From Halobacillus_A sp043497005 (GTDB lineage Bacteria > Bacillota > Bacilli > Bacillales > Halobacillaceae): a stretch of 64,000 bases of DNA. Below, in pieces: positions 8,348 to 17,447 of this stretch (its first letter is position 1; the number at the start of each line of letters is the position of its first letter). Made by a program: the position numbers and the translations under genes. The notes beneath the pieces were generated by a model. It ran no database searches. It was given only the letters and a program-made list of their open reading frames with translations, and was not told where the DNA came from. The DNA lies in contig NZ_JBIEKE010000003.1 of assembly GCF_043497005.1 (NCBI RefSeq), positions 754,767 to 818,766 of the forward strand, written 5' to 3'.

Positions 8348-8530
8348 TTAAACTCCAAATATCTGTTTCATCTCTTTAACATTAACCATATTCCATGAAA
8401 ATTCCGGAAAATAGCTAATCAAATTCACTCCAATAAGTTGGGCTGAAATCCATATCGTTCCAAAAAATATCACAAGTATTAATACGCATGCCAAATATAA
8501 CTCTATTTTACTTTTTAAATTTTCAGTCAC
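8348..8530 (-). CDS. Small single-pass membrane protein, unknown
   Basis: This 60-residue protein has one strong hydrophobic segment (LACVLILVIFFGTIWISAQLI, about residues 12-32) and a short C-terminal tail (WNMVNVKEMKQIFGV). The GTG at 8530 is favoured because AAGGAG lies 7 bp upstream; the ATG two codons earlier directly abuts the SD. It is the first gene of a likely two-gene unit with the antiporter, so an accessory or regulatory subunit is possible. No family recognised. Confidence 0.5.
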   Translation of the reverse strand: MTENLKSKIELYLACVLILVIFFGTIWISAQLIGVNLISYFPEFSWNMVNVKEMKQIFGV

Positions 8531-8616
8531 ATACATTCTCCTTCTTCATCTTTTTACAAATACTAAAATGAAGGCATACCAAAAAAACTTTATGCCTAGG
8601 GGGATAAAGTATATGA

Positions 8617-8949
8617 CTAAACTAAATAATTTGATTGATATTTCATTGCATCTATAAAACCATCAGAACTCGAAATAAAACCTGTTTTAAAACTGAAATC
8701 AAAAGGGATAGGTATTATTATGTAAAAAGGCATGATCGAAATAGGAGAAAAAATAGAGTCATGCTTCCATTTCGGAATAGTAGAAGGATTCATAGGAGAA
8801 GTTGATGAAGCATCAAAGTCAGTTATCTTACTCGTTACAACCGGCTCAACATCATCCAATGTTATTTTTTCTAGCTGTTGGGAGGGATTTGAGTGTACCA
8901 AGAACATAATTATTGTAATAGACATGAGCATAAATAAATATTTTCTCAA
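8617..8949 (-). CDS. Putative exported protein, unknown
   Basis: The 110-residue frame begins with a signal-peptide-like segment (MRKYLFMLMSITIIMFLVHS). It continues with a low-complexity Ser/Thr/Asp-rich region (TSKITDFDASSTSPMNPSTI) and an aromatic/Pro stretch. The TTG start at 8949 has GGGAGGG 7 bp upstream, and a strong promoter lies at 8992-9021, so expression is well supported even though the family is unknown. The C-terminal third is unusual in composition and may reflect a frameshift or truncation. Confidence 0.45.
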   Translation of the reverse strand: MRKYLFMLMSITIIMFLVHSNPSQQLEKITLDDVEPVVTSKITDFDASSTSPMNPSTIPKWKHDSIFSPISIMPFYIIIPIPFDFSFKTGFISSSDGFIDAMKYQSNYLV

Positions 8950-8991
8950 AATACTTCCCTCCCCTTTTAGTAGGCGTGTCTATACATATAC

Positions 8992-9021
8992 ATTATAGCA
9001 ATCGTATTGAAATGCTGACAA
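8992..9021 (-). promoter_or_regulatory. SigA promoter of exported-protein gene
   Basis: On the minus strand TTGTCA (9016-9021), an 18-bp spacer and TATAAT (8992-8997), with TGC before the -10, make a near-consensus promoter about 45 bp upstream of the TTG start. Confidence 0.7.
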
Positions 9022-9194
9022 CTCTTGTTATTCTATAATTATCTTTTCTAGTATTTTTATCAAATAATCCCTCCTTATAGCTTAAACCCTCGCAAATTCA
9101 ACATACTCAAAGATCTAATTGAACAACAAAAGATTTTCACCATTTAAGCCTACCCTAAGTAATTTTCGTCCTCTTAAGATAAGGGATTTATTTC

Positions 9195-9262
9195 CCTATT
9201 ATAGAATCCTTTTTCGATCATAGCACTAACCTCTGATAGATGCCGCCCATATATTCACCTAA
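9195..9262. repeat. Relic of groEL-tail repeat core
   Basis: GATGCCGCCCATATATTCAC at about 9239-9258 retains 12 bp of the 16-bp core (ATGCCGCCCAT) and the ATTCAC that follows the core in other copies. The left side is only loosely similar. No gene is seen between 9022 and 9417. Confidence 0.35.
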
Positions 9263-9417
9263 GTTAGTAAAGGAAAATAACATCAAAACCGAGGGATACA
9301 AGCAATGTATTTAAGGTCCGTATTCAACATCTATAACAAAAGTTACGGCTGTTATAGTTCACCTAGTAATCTTATAGCACTCGTATTTTTCTGTAAGTTT
9401 ATTGACTTACAACATAA

Positions 9418-9693
9418 CTAGGCATCTTCTAATTCGAAAAACTCCTGGTATTTTTCAGGGTCGTGGGCAAGTATCTCTTTTACTTTATCTTCATTTAATT
9501 TATTTAGTACATCGGATGTATTTTTACCTTCAACCAACTCAAACCAGTTCCCCTTATTTGTCTGATACAATTGCGCTGTCACCCAAGTCTTAGTATGACC
9601 ATAAGTACTATCTATATTGGCATATTTCTGAAACTCATAAATAAGGTTCGCTTTTTCAGTATCATACAATTTCCCCTCAATAACCTTTCTCAT
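9418..9693 (-). CDS. Mobile-element-type hypothetical protein
   Basis: This 91-residue protein begins MRKVIEGKLYDTEKANLIYE, with GHTKTWVTAQLYQTNKGNWF in the middle. The pattern MxKxIxGKxYDTE...LYxTKxGxFF is common in small proteins of integrative elements, phages and plasmids of Firmicutes. Their function is unknown. AGGAGG lies 6 bp before the ATG. It sits in the cassette that also carries the antiporter and is one hint of a mobile origin for this region. Confidence 0.6.
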   Translation of the reverse strand: MRKVIEGKLYDTEKANLIYEFQKYANIDSTYGHTKTWVTAQLYQTNKGNWFELVEGKNTSDVLNKLNEDKVKEILAHDPEKYQEFFELEDA

Positions 9694-9983
9694 ATCAATC
9701 CTCCTAAACCTTTATTTATGTTTTATTTCTCCATGATAAGGCTTTTCTCCTTGCCAGTATATAGGATGAGAACCAAAACATGAAGTGGTTCTGTAAATTT
9801 TTTAATCTATAATATTATTTATTTTTGATAATACAGAACAAATAGGATGGCAACCTAATAAAATAGACTCATACTTTTATTAATAAAGATAATCTAATAA
9901 CCATAACTCTATAAGCTATTACTTCTGTCAGCCGTTGCTAATTAATCCATAACTTTTTCTCTTAATTAAGAAGCAGTGTGACT

Positions 9984-10195
9984 ATGAATAGAGATATGAT
10001 AATGAATGGATCCAATTATTGGCCTGGATATTTCGAAGGGAAAAAGCCAAGTACAAGCCTTTTTACAAAAGAAGGAACCTTGCAAAAAAGTTTTGTTTTC
10101 GAGCATAATGTCTTAGGTTTACACATCGGTTTTGGTTAAAGGTGGAAGAAGTCACAGGGGGAGCTCCGGTCGTCGTTTTTGAATATGTGATTTAG
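9984..10195 (+). pseudogene. Short frameshifted reading frame, unknown
   Basis: The ATG at 9984 opens MNRDMIMNGSNYWPGYFEGK, running to FEHNVLGLHIGFG and a stop at 10139. One missing T in the TTTT run near 10131 would join it to WLKVEEVTGGAPVVVFEYVI ending at 10195, giving about 70 residues. No family recognised. The rest of 9715-10379 shows no convincing gene. Confidence 0.3.
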
Positions 10196-10379
10196 AATAA
10201 ACCATTAATATACTATTATAGAAAATACTTCAATCATTAATCTTGAAGTTTATTTAGTATGTTCATTTATATTGTACCATGTTTATTTCATCTTCTTTAC
10301 CCTTACCTATTGACCTCTTATTAGCTGGTATACTTGAAGACTCAGTTTTGAGATTAATTGTCGTGTCACTTAAATTTTT

Positions 10380-10680
10380 GCCATATGTATCTTTACAAAT
10401 TTAAGAATAAAAGAAAAGCCTCCCAAAAGTTTATAAACTCTTGAGAGGTTTTAGTTTAGTTAGAAACCAGTCAAAATCCAGTCAAATTGTTCTCAAACCC
10501 TATTTTGAAAGGGTTTAAGGCGTTATCACATCATGCCGCCCATTCACTCGGCTATTTAATAGGACAATAATAAGACCCTCAGAACCTTGTTATACCAAGG
10601 TTTCCATCGCAAAGTAAATTTATAAACCACAATAAGTTTTAATACTTTATGAACAGTATCCAGTCATAATCCAGTCACTA
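10380..10680. repeat. groEL-tail repeat, copy D, with arms on both sides
   Basis: Hairpin at 10418-10449; paired CCAGTCAAAATCCAGTCA at about 10468-10485; a CCCTATTTTGAAAGGG hairpin; the identical core ACATCATGCCGCCCAT (10528-10543). A second pair, CCAGTCATAATCCAGTCA, lies about 115 bp beyond the core (10660-10677), preceded by TTATGAACAGTAT, which closely matches TTATGAACAATAT before the right arm of copy B. Confidence 0.85.
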
Positions 10681-10926
10681 AAAACATCACCTAGAATTCA
10701 GAATAAAAGAAATAGATCTTTACCCATTTGGGATAATGCGTTTTTAAAAATATTTGTCTCGATATAGTATCTGTGTTGGATAGGGATTGACTACGATTCA
10801 CTTGAAAACTGCGAATTTTACGGCGTAACTAGCATTAGGCTATGGATATACCATTTTTCCTTCCAATACTTGAATCCATGTGGATCTACCCAACGTTCAT
10901 GCAAGGTGGTTTGGAAACACGTTAGT

Positions 10927-11412
10927 TTAAGAGTGTATCTGTGCCCAAGCGGTACGAAATTTCAACATAGATATAATCATAACTAAAGACAAGATAAGAG
11001 CTCCACCATCCGTAATTGCGCTTGGTAAAATCCCTTGTACACCATAAACGTCGTTAACTGCTGTCCACATCGATAAAGGTATCATAATAGGTCCAGTAGC
11101 TTGAGTAATGTTTACCACTAATATAACCCACCATAAAAGCCTTGATCGGCTATTTAAAGCCAATATACCTAACGCATTACCTAAAATATATATACTTCCA
11201 ACAATTCTAAAAACGAATGTAAAATCTGGTGCTTCACCAGCTGGATTAGCTACACCTGCCATTTGCATCATAGTTTCAATTAACTAGGGATTAATAATTA
11301 TAAAATTATGGATAGCTGTACCAATAGTAAAAATAATGGAACATATCACAATTGTAATTTGTAGCTTTCTAGTTGTAGTTGAATCTGTTAACTGATGATT
11401 CGTTTTCTTCAT
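10927..11412 (-). pseudogene. Four-helix membrane protein with in-frame stop
   Basis: From the ATG at 11412 (AGAAGG upstream) the frame reads MKKTNHQLTDSTTTRKLQIT and a membrane segment ending FIIINP. A TAG follows at 11284-11286 (codon 43). The same frame then continues LIETMMQMAGVANPAGEAPD with three further hydrophobic segments to the stop at 10927, total 161 codons. A single base change would remove the stop. No family recognised. The intact downstream part could also be translated from an internal Met at 11271. Confidence 0.5.
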
Positions 11413-11679
11413 TTCATTTACCTTCTTTCTAATTTCCTATATATATTACTGCTACAAAAAATAAGGGGAGATGATACCTTTCGCTAAATAAAACAATAAT
11501 CTATTTCAATTTATCATTTTTTCTTATGTTTTAACTTGAGTCCCTAGTTCAATTTTTATATAAGTCTTGAGGCTTAACTTTAAAAGCAAAGATAATAAAT
11601 ACTTCGCTTTCCATTATCCTTTCACGTTAAAAAAAATCGTACCTCCGTATTAGCCAATCTCTCCCTTAAATGGAACAAA

Positions 11680-11710
11680 GGGTGTAATTCAATTTTCTTG
11701 AATTACACCC
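11680..11710 (-). terminator. Terminator of GNAT gene
   Basis: GGGTGTAATTCAA and TTGAATTACACCC form a 13-bp perfect stem with a 5-base loop, 70 bp after the GNAT stop. The following T-tract is weak. Confidence 0.55.
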
Positions 11711-11779
11711 TATAACAGAATAAACCATGTATTTAACACCAAGTCTCACAGTAACTTACTGACACACTGTAAATAACCT

Positions 11780-12253
11780 TTATTCAAGTGTAAGAACAAA
11801 TTCTTCTACATCTTCACCACGAGCGTTAGAAAACCCACTGTCTTCACCAGAGATTGTAAAACCACATTTCTCCAGTACCTTGAGTGACCCTATATTGTCC
11901 TTGGTAACACGAGCATAAAGTGGACGAATGGTAACGTGTTTTAAAAATTCCCTTAAAGCATTGGTAGCTATTCCTTTGCCCCAGTATTCTTTTCCTATCC
12001 AGTAGCTAACCCCCGGTACACCGAACTGCTCAAAACATAGAATATTTCCAGCAACATTATTTTGAACAATAATGGTTTGCTTGATGATCTCTTTATCCTC
12101 CAAAATTTTATTCCAGTGAGTTAAGAAGCTGTTCCAATCCCCCGGGTCCTTACTTGTAAATGCCGCCATATGATTGGCATCCCGATCCTGTTGATGTTTG
12201 AAGAAAATCGGAAGATCATCTTCAATTACTTTTCGAAGCATTATATTACCCAT
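11780..12253 (-). CDS. GNAT-family N-acetyltransferase
   Basis: This 157-residue acetyltransferase of the RimJ/RimL type has the acetyl-CoA loop YWGKGIATNALREFLKHV and the C-terminal strand pattern NIGSLKVLEKCGFTISGE. The ATG at 12253 (MGNIMLRKVIEDD) has AAAGGGGTGA at a normal distance; the open frame upstream runs into the sigma-factor gene and is not real. It probably acetylates a small molecule or protein amine; the substrate is unknown. It lies 151 bp downstream of the ECF sigma gene on the same strand. Confidence 0.8.
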   Translation of the reverse strand: MGNIMLRKVIEDDLPIFFKHQQDRDANHMAAFTSKDPGDWNSFLTHWNKILEDKEIIKQTIIVQNNVAGNILCFEQFGVPGVSYWIGKEYWGKGIATNALREFLKHVTIRPLYARVTKDNIGSLKVLEKCGFTISGEDSGFSNARGEDVEEFVLTLE

Positions 12254-12404
12254 CAAAATCACCCCTTTGTAGATTACTAGTGTTATGTACAGTCGAATGT
12301 GAAAAATGATGATTTGTAACACCCGAACGGAAAAAGAGGAATCCTTAAGTCCGTATCTCGTAGACCCTGTCACCACCTGAAATAACTGACCAGGATGCCG
12401 AATG

Positions 12405-13658
12405 CTAGGACTTACATTCATTTGCTCGGTTCAATAGTAGCTCCTTCTCACGGTTATTCCGGGTCATCGACGCCGCTCGTTCAAATTCTGTACGGGCTTC
12501 ATCAAAACGCCCCAGTTTGACAAGTAGATCGCCACGAACGCTAGGCAGTAGATGATATCCCTTTAGGGAATGTTCGGCACAAAGCTCGTCGACAATCTGC
12601 AGTCCATAAGAAGGTCCAAATGCCATTGATATGGCAACCGCCCGGTTTAATTCGACGATCGGCGATGGTGTTACTCTGGCCAGTGCTTCGTAAAGGGCAG
12701 CGATACGGATCCAATCAGTCTCAGCTGCCGTAGGGGCTTCCGCATGACAAGCAGAAATCGCAGCCTGCAACGCATACGGGCCGAGTGTGCTTCCAAGCTT
12801 CTGGCTGCGCTCCAATGCCGCTAAGCCCCGGCGGATCAACAATTGATCCCACTGAGCCCGATTTTGATCCAACAGACGAACCGGTTTCCTTTCGGGATTA
12901 ACCCGAGCTTTAAGCCGGGAAGCTTGAATCTCCATAAGGGAAACGAGGCCGTGAACTTCCGATTCATAAGGCACGATCTCGGCTAGTATACGTCCCAGTC
13001 TCAATGCCTCCTGACATAGTAATGGGCGGATCCAGTCATTACCTGATGTTGCTGAATAACCTTCATTGAACATTAGGTAAATCACTTCAAGTACGGGAGA
13101 CAAACGGTCTTTGAGTGCTTCCCCTGTTGGCACATCAAAAGGTACTTTCTTGGATCTGAGGGTTCTCTTGGCACGGACGATTCGCTGGGCAATCGTCGAT
13201 TCGGCAATAAGGAAAGAACGTGCAATTTCATCGGTAGTAAGTCCGCATAATAGGCGTAGCGTTAGGGCGACTCTGGCATTTTGGGATAACACTGGGTGAC
13301 AGGTCATAAAAATCAGACGAAGGAGATCGTCACCGATCTCCCCGTCCAAAGCACAATACACATCTGCCTCTTTATACAAATCCATACCGTGGGCGATCTC
13401 TCCATACTTCTGATCACGCAACTTTGCCCTTCGCATAAAATCGATCGCACACCGTTTCGCCGTTGTCATCAGCCAGGCACCCGGGTTGTCAGGGATTCCG
13501 ATCTCTGGCCATTGTTCAAGAGCAACCACTAAAGCATCATGAGCAATATCCTCTGCAGCACCTACATCCCGCAGCATTCGAGTTAAACTGGCAATTAGCT
13601 TTGCCGACTCCATTCTCCATATGGCATCAGTGGTTCGATGTGTATCGATTAAACTCAC
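12405..13658 (-). CDS. ECF42-type RNA polymerase sigma factor with C-terminal extension
   Basis: This 417-residue protein has sigma2 and sigma4 domains in the first about 180 residues (LIASLTRMLRDVGAAEDIAH, CAIDFMRRAKLRD, LTLRLLCGLTTDEIARSFLI). A long helical TPR-like extension of about 230 residues follows (MFNEGYSATSGNDWIRPLLC, ALYEALARVTPSPIVELNRA). That extension and the overlapping DGPF/YCII gene (4-bp ATGA overlap at 13655-13658) are the hallmarks of the ECF42 group. No anti-sigma factor is nearby. It probably drives transcription of its own operon in response to an unknown signal. Confidence 0.85.
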   Translation of the reverse strand: MSLIDTHRTTDAIWRMESAKLIASLTRMLRDVGAAEDIAHDALVVALEQWPEIGIPDNPGAWLMTTAKRCAIDFMRRAKLRDQKYGEIAHGMDLYKEADVYCALDGEIGDDLLRLIFMTCHPVLSQNARVALTLRLLCGLTTDEIARSFLIAESTIAQRIVRAKRTLRSKKVPFDVPTGEALKDRLSPVLEVIYLMFNEGYSATSGNDWIRPLLCQEALRLGRILAEIVPYESEVHGLVSLMEIQASRLKARVNPERKPVRLLDQNRAQWDQLLIRRGLAALERSQKLGSTLGPYALQAAISACHAEAPTAAETDWIRIAALYEALARVTPSPIVELNRAVAISMAFGPSYGLQIVDELCAEHSLKGYHLLPSVRGDLLVKLGRFDEARTEFERAASMTRNNREKELLLNRANECKS

Positions 13659-14089
13659 GTTTTTTTCTGCTCCTCTACCTGCTTATCGAGTTCTGCATCT
13701 TTTTCCAGCAATTCTGAATTAATCGTAAGATCTCCCGCTTCATATAACGGCCTAAGTTCAATCTCCCCTTGTCCAAACCCATGGGGATCCGGAAATCGAT
13801 ATGCCCATTCAATTGCTTCTTCTTTCGATTTGACTTCAATTAGAGTATATCCTGCAATTAATTCTTTAGCTTCCGTAAACGGACCATCAATGACTTTAGG
13901 TTTCTCTCCAGGTACCGGATAGGAAATCCGTATTCCGCTTGAGCTGGGCTGCAGCCCGGCCCTATCGAGCAAAACACCAGCTTTCGCCAATTCTTCATGA
14001 TACTTTTGCATGGTACTATAAAGTTCCTCACTCGGCATAACCCTATCTTCTGAATCCGTTGTAGCCTTGACAATGATCATAAATCTCAT
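13655..14089 (-). CDS. DGPF (YCII-related) domain protein
   Basis: This 144-residue protein has the defining motif VIDGPFTEAKELIAGY and the typical start MRFMIIVKATTDSE. DGPF proteins are encoded next to ECF42 sigma factors and are usually among their targets; their activity is not established. Translation is coupled to the sigma gene by the overlapping ATGA. The ATG at 14089 follows a GAGGTAAAC stretch. The non-coding 14090-14338 shows nothing else clear. Confidence 0.85.
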   Translation of the reverse strand: MRFMIIVKATTDSEDRVMPSEELYSTMQKYHEELAKAGVLLDRAGLQPSSSGIRISYPVPGEKPKVIDGPFTEAKELIAGYTLIEVKSKEEAIEWAYRFPDPHGFGQGEIELRPLYEAGDLTINSELLEKDAELDKQVEEQKKT

Positions 14090-14338
14090 AAGTGTTTACC
14101 TCCTTTATTCTTTGAAGCTTCGTTAACCCATGTAAAAACCATTCGGGTAATTCCGCTTCTATATATACGACGAACTAACCTTTACTGAATCGACAATAAT
14201 TTAAAATTTTTTTGGTCTCCTTAACACTTTCTTGGGCGGGAAGCAAAATTCCTTTCACTTAATAAAAAAAGCGAGCGTACACAAACAAATTAGTTGATAC
14301 CAATTCAGCAACTCTCTAGTGTCCGTAAAATACAAGGG

Positions 14339-15031
14339 TCAGCTCTCCCCTATTTTTTCTACTGTAATAATGGAAAGAAAAATACTGAGACTTCCTAACG
14401 CACACAGCGCTGCAAGGACTAGATTAAAAGGAAGGTTGATTATAGATGAGAGAAATGGCGACTGCATTATAACGATTGCGCATATCACAGTTGAGACTGT
14501 CGCTCGTTTCCAAATCCCAAAATAAAAAAGCGGGATGAAACTAATCAAAGTGATCATTAAGGCATGAAGAATCATTTGACTTAAAAACTTAGTAAAATCT
14601 GTACGAGTCGGATCGCCATTTATAAGTGGTTGCACTTGGTCTATTAAATAAGTCACGGTACCAGTTAATAAATAAGACGCCATAGTAAGAAGAAACACAA
14701 ACGCCGCAATAAATAGTATTTTTGCCGTAAAGAGTTTTTGCCTGCTTATTGGATACCTAAAGGATAGAGAGATTGTTCTGTTTTTATATTCGTCAATAAA
14801 AACCTGGTTGATTAAGGAAGCTCCAAATAAGATAAATCCCATATGAATCGACATGTTCAAATCAATAACTGCAGCGTAGCTCTGGCCAAAATCAGCACTG
14901 ACGACTTCTATAAAAAAAACGGGCAATAACATTATTATGAGGGGATATATAATAGCTTCACTTATCACCGATTTCTGCTTTAGCTTTTTCCACTCTAATC
15001 GCATTAATTTAATTATCGAAGTCACCCCCAT
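14339..15031 (-). CDS. ABC-2 type transporter permease (YcbO-like)
   Basis: This 230-residue protein has six predicted membrane segments and the LMRLEWKKLKQKSVISEAII opening seen in lantibiotic-immunity/bacitracin-type permeases. It pairs with the upstream ATPase, whose stop it overlaps by 23 bp. The order response regulator - kinase - ATPase - permease parallels B. subtilis ycbLMNO, and the length is close to YcbO. The start is uncertain: the ATG at 15031 lacks an SD, while GGGGGTGA lies inside the frame, so a start a few codons later is possible. Probable role: export of, or protection from, a membrane-active peptide. Confidence 0.75.
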   Translation of the reverse strand: MGVTSIIKLMRLEWKKLKQKSVISEAIIYPLIIMLLPVFFIEVVSADFGQSYAAVIDLNMSIHMGFILFGASLINQVFIDEYKNRTISLSFRYPISRQKLFTAKILFIAAFVFLLTMASYLLTGTVTYLIDQVQPLINGDPTRTDFTKFLSQMILHALMITLISFIPLFYFGIWKRATVSTVICAIVIMQSPFLSSIINLPFNLVLAALCALGSLSIFLSIITVEKIGES

Positions 15032-15932
15032 TAACTTGTTGATAAAAATAGTCTTCTAATGAGTATGAATGTCTCTGTATTTCTTCAATTTCGATATTAT
15101 GAAGAATAAGCGTTTTTGCAACGTCGCTTTGGGTATGGCTCATATCATAAATACGAATCTTACAATCTTGAATCATTTTCATATTCGAAATGTGGAGCTC
15201 GTTTTCCAACAAACATACGGCTTGCTTTACGTCTGTCACCACAAGCTCGATATAATCGGAACGTTCTTTGCGAATATCAGCCAGAGCAATCTCATTTAAT
15301 ATTTTCCCCTGATGAATGACTCCAACTCTGTCAACAATTTGCTCCAATTCTCCTAATATGTGGCTAGAAAGAAGAAACGTTATCCCATATTCCCTATTCA
15401 GCATCCGAATTAAATGACGCATATCTTTAATTCCGATTGGGTCCAGTCCATTTGTCGGCTCATCTAAAACAATCAGTTCAGGCTTTGTAATAAGCGCTCT
15501 CGCAATCCCGAGACGTTGCTTCATCCCAAGCGAAAAATCCTTCACAATTTTGTCTTCGACCCCTTTTAAATTTACCAATTGTAACGCTTGTTTCATGTCG
15601 TGTTCGTCATAAAACCCCAAATAATCGCAATGTAACTTCAAGTTCTCGATTGCAGTTAAATGGTCAAAAAAGACGGGATATTCGATAATGCTTCCGACTC
15701 TGACCAGTTCGGATTTTGTTTTTTCCGTAAGCCTCTGATTAAATAACAAAATTTCCCCTTGTGACGGGCATGTTATACCTGTAAGCATTTTCATAATCGT
15801 TGTTTTACCTGCACCATTCTCCCCAAGAAATCCGTATACTTCTCCCTTTTTGATGTGAATATTGATATCGGAAACAAGTTCTTTCCCTTTAACTTTTTTC
15901 GTTAAGTTGTTCGTTTGAACGACATATTCCAC
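15009..15932 (-). CDS. ABC transporter ATP-binding protein (YcbN/BcrA-like)
   Basis: This 307-residue ATPase has Walker A GFLGENGAGKTTIMKMLTG (residues about 34-52), signature FSLGMKQRLGIARAL, Walker B LIVLDEPTNGLDP, and a C-terminal domain of the bacitracin/lantibiotic-resistance (BcrA, DrrA) type. The GTG at 15932 has AAAGGAGG. It would energise the adjacent permease. It resembles B. subtilis YcbN in length and context. Confidence 0.85.
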   Translation of the reverse strand: MEYVVQTNNLTKKVKGKELVSDINIHIKKGEVYGFLGENGAGKTTIMKMLTGITCPSQGEILLFNQRLTEKTKSELVRVGSIIEYPVFFDHLTAIENLKLHCDYLGFYDEHDMKQALQLVNLKGVEDKIVKDFSLGMKQRLGIARALITKPELIVLDEPTNGLDPIGIKDMRHLIRMLNREYGITFLLSSHILGELEQIVDRVGVIHQGKILNEIALADIRKERSDYIELVVTDVKQAVCLLENELHISNMKMIQDCKIRIYDMSHTQSDVAKTLILHNIEIEEIQRHSYSLEDYFYQQVNGGDFDN

Positions 15933-15973
15933 GATTCAACCTCCTTTGTAACTATCATAATTAATAAGATCTT

Positions 15974-16339
15974 TTATGAAAGAATACTCTGTAATTCAGC
16001 AAAGTGAAGGGCGCTCAAAGTGAGGGAAATGACCAACAATATAAAGGCTGGTAAGGATGCACTGAACGGATCTTTTACTCTGATATGCGCGAACACCGCA
16101 CCCAGCATCGTAATAGCAAACCATACTCCTGTTATGACCACCACCCATGGCAGCCAAAAGCCAATAATTAATCCCACGACGCCAACTAACTGCACCCAAC
16201 CCGTTACGATCCGAAACCACTGGGGAAGCTTAAGATCCTTGAAAATGTCCACCTGCAGCTGATAACCAACTATTTTCTGTATGCCGACAATTAAAAATAA
16301 AAAACAGAGAATACCTTGGAGCACAAATGAGATAATCAA
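15974..16339 (-). CDS. DoxX/DoxD-family membrane protein
   Basis: This 121-residue, four-helix protein (GILCFLFLIVGIQKIVGYQL, VTGWVQLVGVVGLIIGFWLP) is of the DoxX-like type. Family members include a thiosulfate:quinone oxidoreductase subunit, but small Bacillus members are uncharacterised. The TTG start at 16339 has GGAGGG upstream. It lies between the histidine kinase and the ABC genes on the same strand and is absent from the B. subtilis ycbLMNO arrangement as I remember it, so it appears inserted. Confidence 0.7.
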   Translation of the reverse strand: MIISFVLQGILCFLFLIVGIQKIVGYQLQVDIFKDLKLPQWFRIVTGWVQLVGVVGLIIGFWLPWVVVITGVWFAITMLGAVFAHIRVKDPFSASLPAFILLVISLTLSALHFAELQSILS

Positions 16340-16476
16340 ATCAATCCCTCCAAACTATTTGAACTTTTACAATGCTTTGAACCTCTTTATCTCAACTATC
16401 TTAATCATATTGAATTAATACAACTTTTTTCTTTCTTAAACCTTTCAAATTTCTTAAGTTTATGCTGAAATAAAAA

Positions 16477-16502
16477 AGAGGCTGTTCCCGATGAACCACC
16501 TC
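16477..16502 (-). terminator. Terminator of response regulator-kinase unit
   Basis: On the minus strand GAGGTGGTTC...GAACAGCCTC is followed by TTTTTTATTT, just after the kinase stop. This separates the two-component pair from the DoxX-ABC genes. Confidence 0.7.
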
Positions 16503-16508
16503 AAAATC

Positions 16509-17444
16509 CTAATACGTTATTTTCTTAAAAATGCACGTGAAAACTGTTTTCCTATGCGGTTTGCTACTTAGCTTAATCTCACCTTTCATTGCTTCAGTTA
16601 AGCGTTTGGTTATACTTAAGCCAAGGCCGCTTCCTTGAAATTCCGGGTTTCTGGCATCATCCAGCGTATACAACCTCTCGAATACACGATCTTGATGTGA
16701 TTCCGCAATCCCTTTACCTTTATCCCAAATATCAATAGCGATATTCTCACCCGCTTCTCGTATGGTTAAACCAATCACGCCTCCATCACTTCCATAATGA
16801 ATGGCATTTGAAATTAAATTGCTCAAGATACGATTTAACGCATGCTCATTACCCAGAATAAAATAATCCTGTTCCGGAATATCTACCTCTACATCAAGAT
16901 TTTTTGATTGCAATAATTGATAAAACTCCAAGACATTTTTTCGGCAAATTTCATTGATTGATAATCGACTTATCGGAAATTCATCATCACCGGCATCCAG
17001 TTTGACAAGCTCAAAAAATTGCTTCACTAACACGATCACACTAGAGGTTTTTTCATTAAGGCGGTCCACGATTTCACTCTGCTCTTCATATGACATTTTG
17101 TCATGCTGTTTTAATTTCTCGACATATCCCAGAATAACGGTTAGGGGTGTTTTTAAATCGTGGGACATGTTGGAAAGCATTTTTTTCAAACTTTCTTTCG
17201 TTCTGACGTTATCGGCAACCACCTTTTGGTTATGACTTAAAAGACGATTCACTTGAATCAGCAGCTGCTGTACAGGCTGCTGATTAGTTTGCATGAACAC
17301 TTTACTAGCCATTTCCTGCTCAATGATACGAGCTAACTGATCACTTATTTGATGAAGTTCACGATCCACTTTTCGTTTTGATAAATATTGCCAACTTATG
17401 ATGAACAGAAAAACAATTATAATCACTATTAGAAATAAGTCCAT
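16509..17444 (-). CDS. Sensor histidine kinase (YcbM-like)
   Basis: This 311-residue kinase has one N-terminal membrane helix (about residues 3-20) and no extracellular domain. The H-box is MLSNMSHDLKTPLTVILGYV. N, G1 and G2 boxes are present (NLISNAIHYG, IWDKGKGI, GSGLGLSITKRL). The size equals B. subtilis YcbM. Kinases of this build usually sense a cell-envelope antibiotic via the membrane or a partner transporter. The stop of the upstream regulator gene is only 3 bp away, so the two are co-translated. Confidence 0.85.
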   Translation of the reverse strand: MDLFLIVIIIVFLFIISWQYLSKRKVDRELHQISDQLARIIEQEMASKVFMQTNQQPVQQLLIQVNRLLSHNQKVVADNVRTKESLKKMLSNMSHDLKTPLTVILGYVEKLKQHDKMSYEEQSEIVDRLNEKTSSVIVLVKQFFELVKLDAGDDEFPISRLSINEICRKNVLEFYQLLQSKNLDVEVDIPEQDYFILGNEHALNRILSNLISNAIHYGSDGGVIGLTIREAGENIAIDIWDKGKGIAESHQDRVFERLYTLDDARNPEFQGSGLGLSITKRLTEAMKGEIKLSSKPHRKTVFTCIFKKITY

Positions 17445-17447
17445 ACG

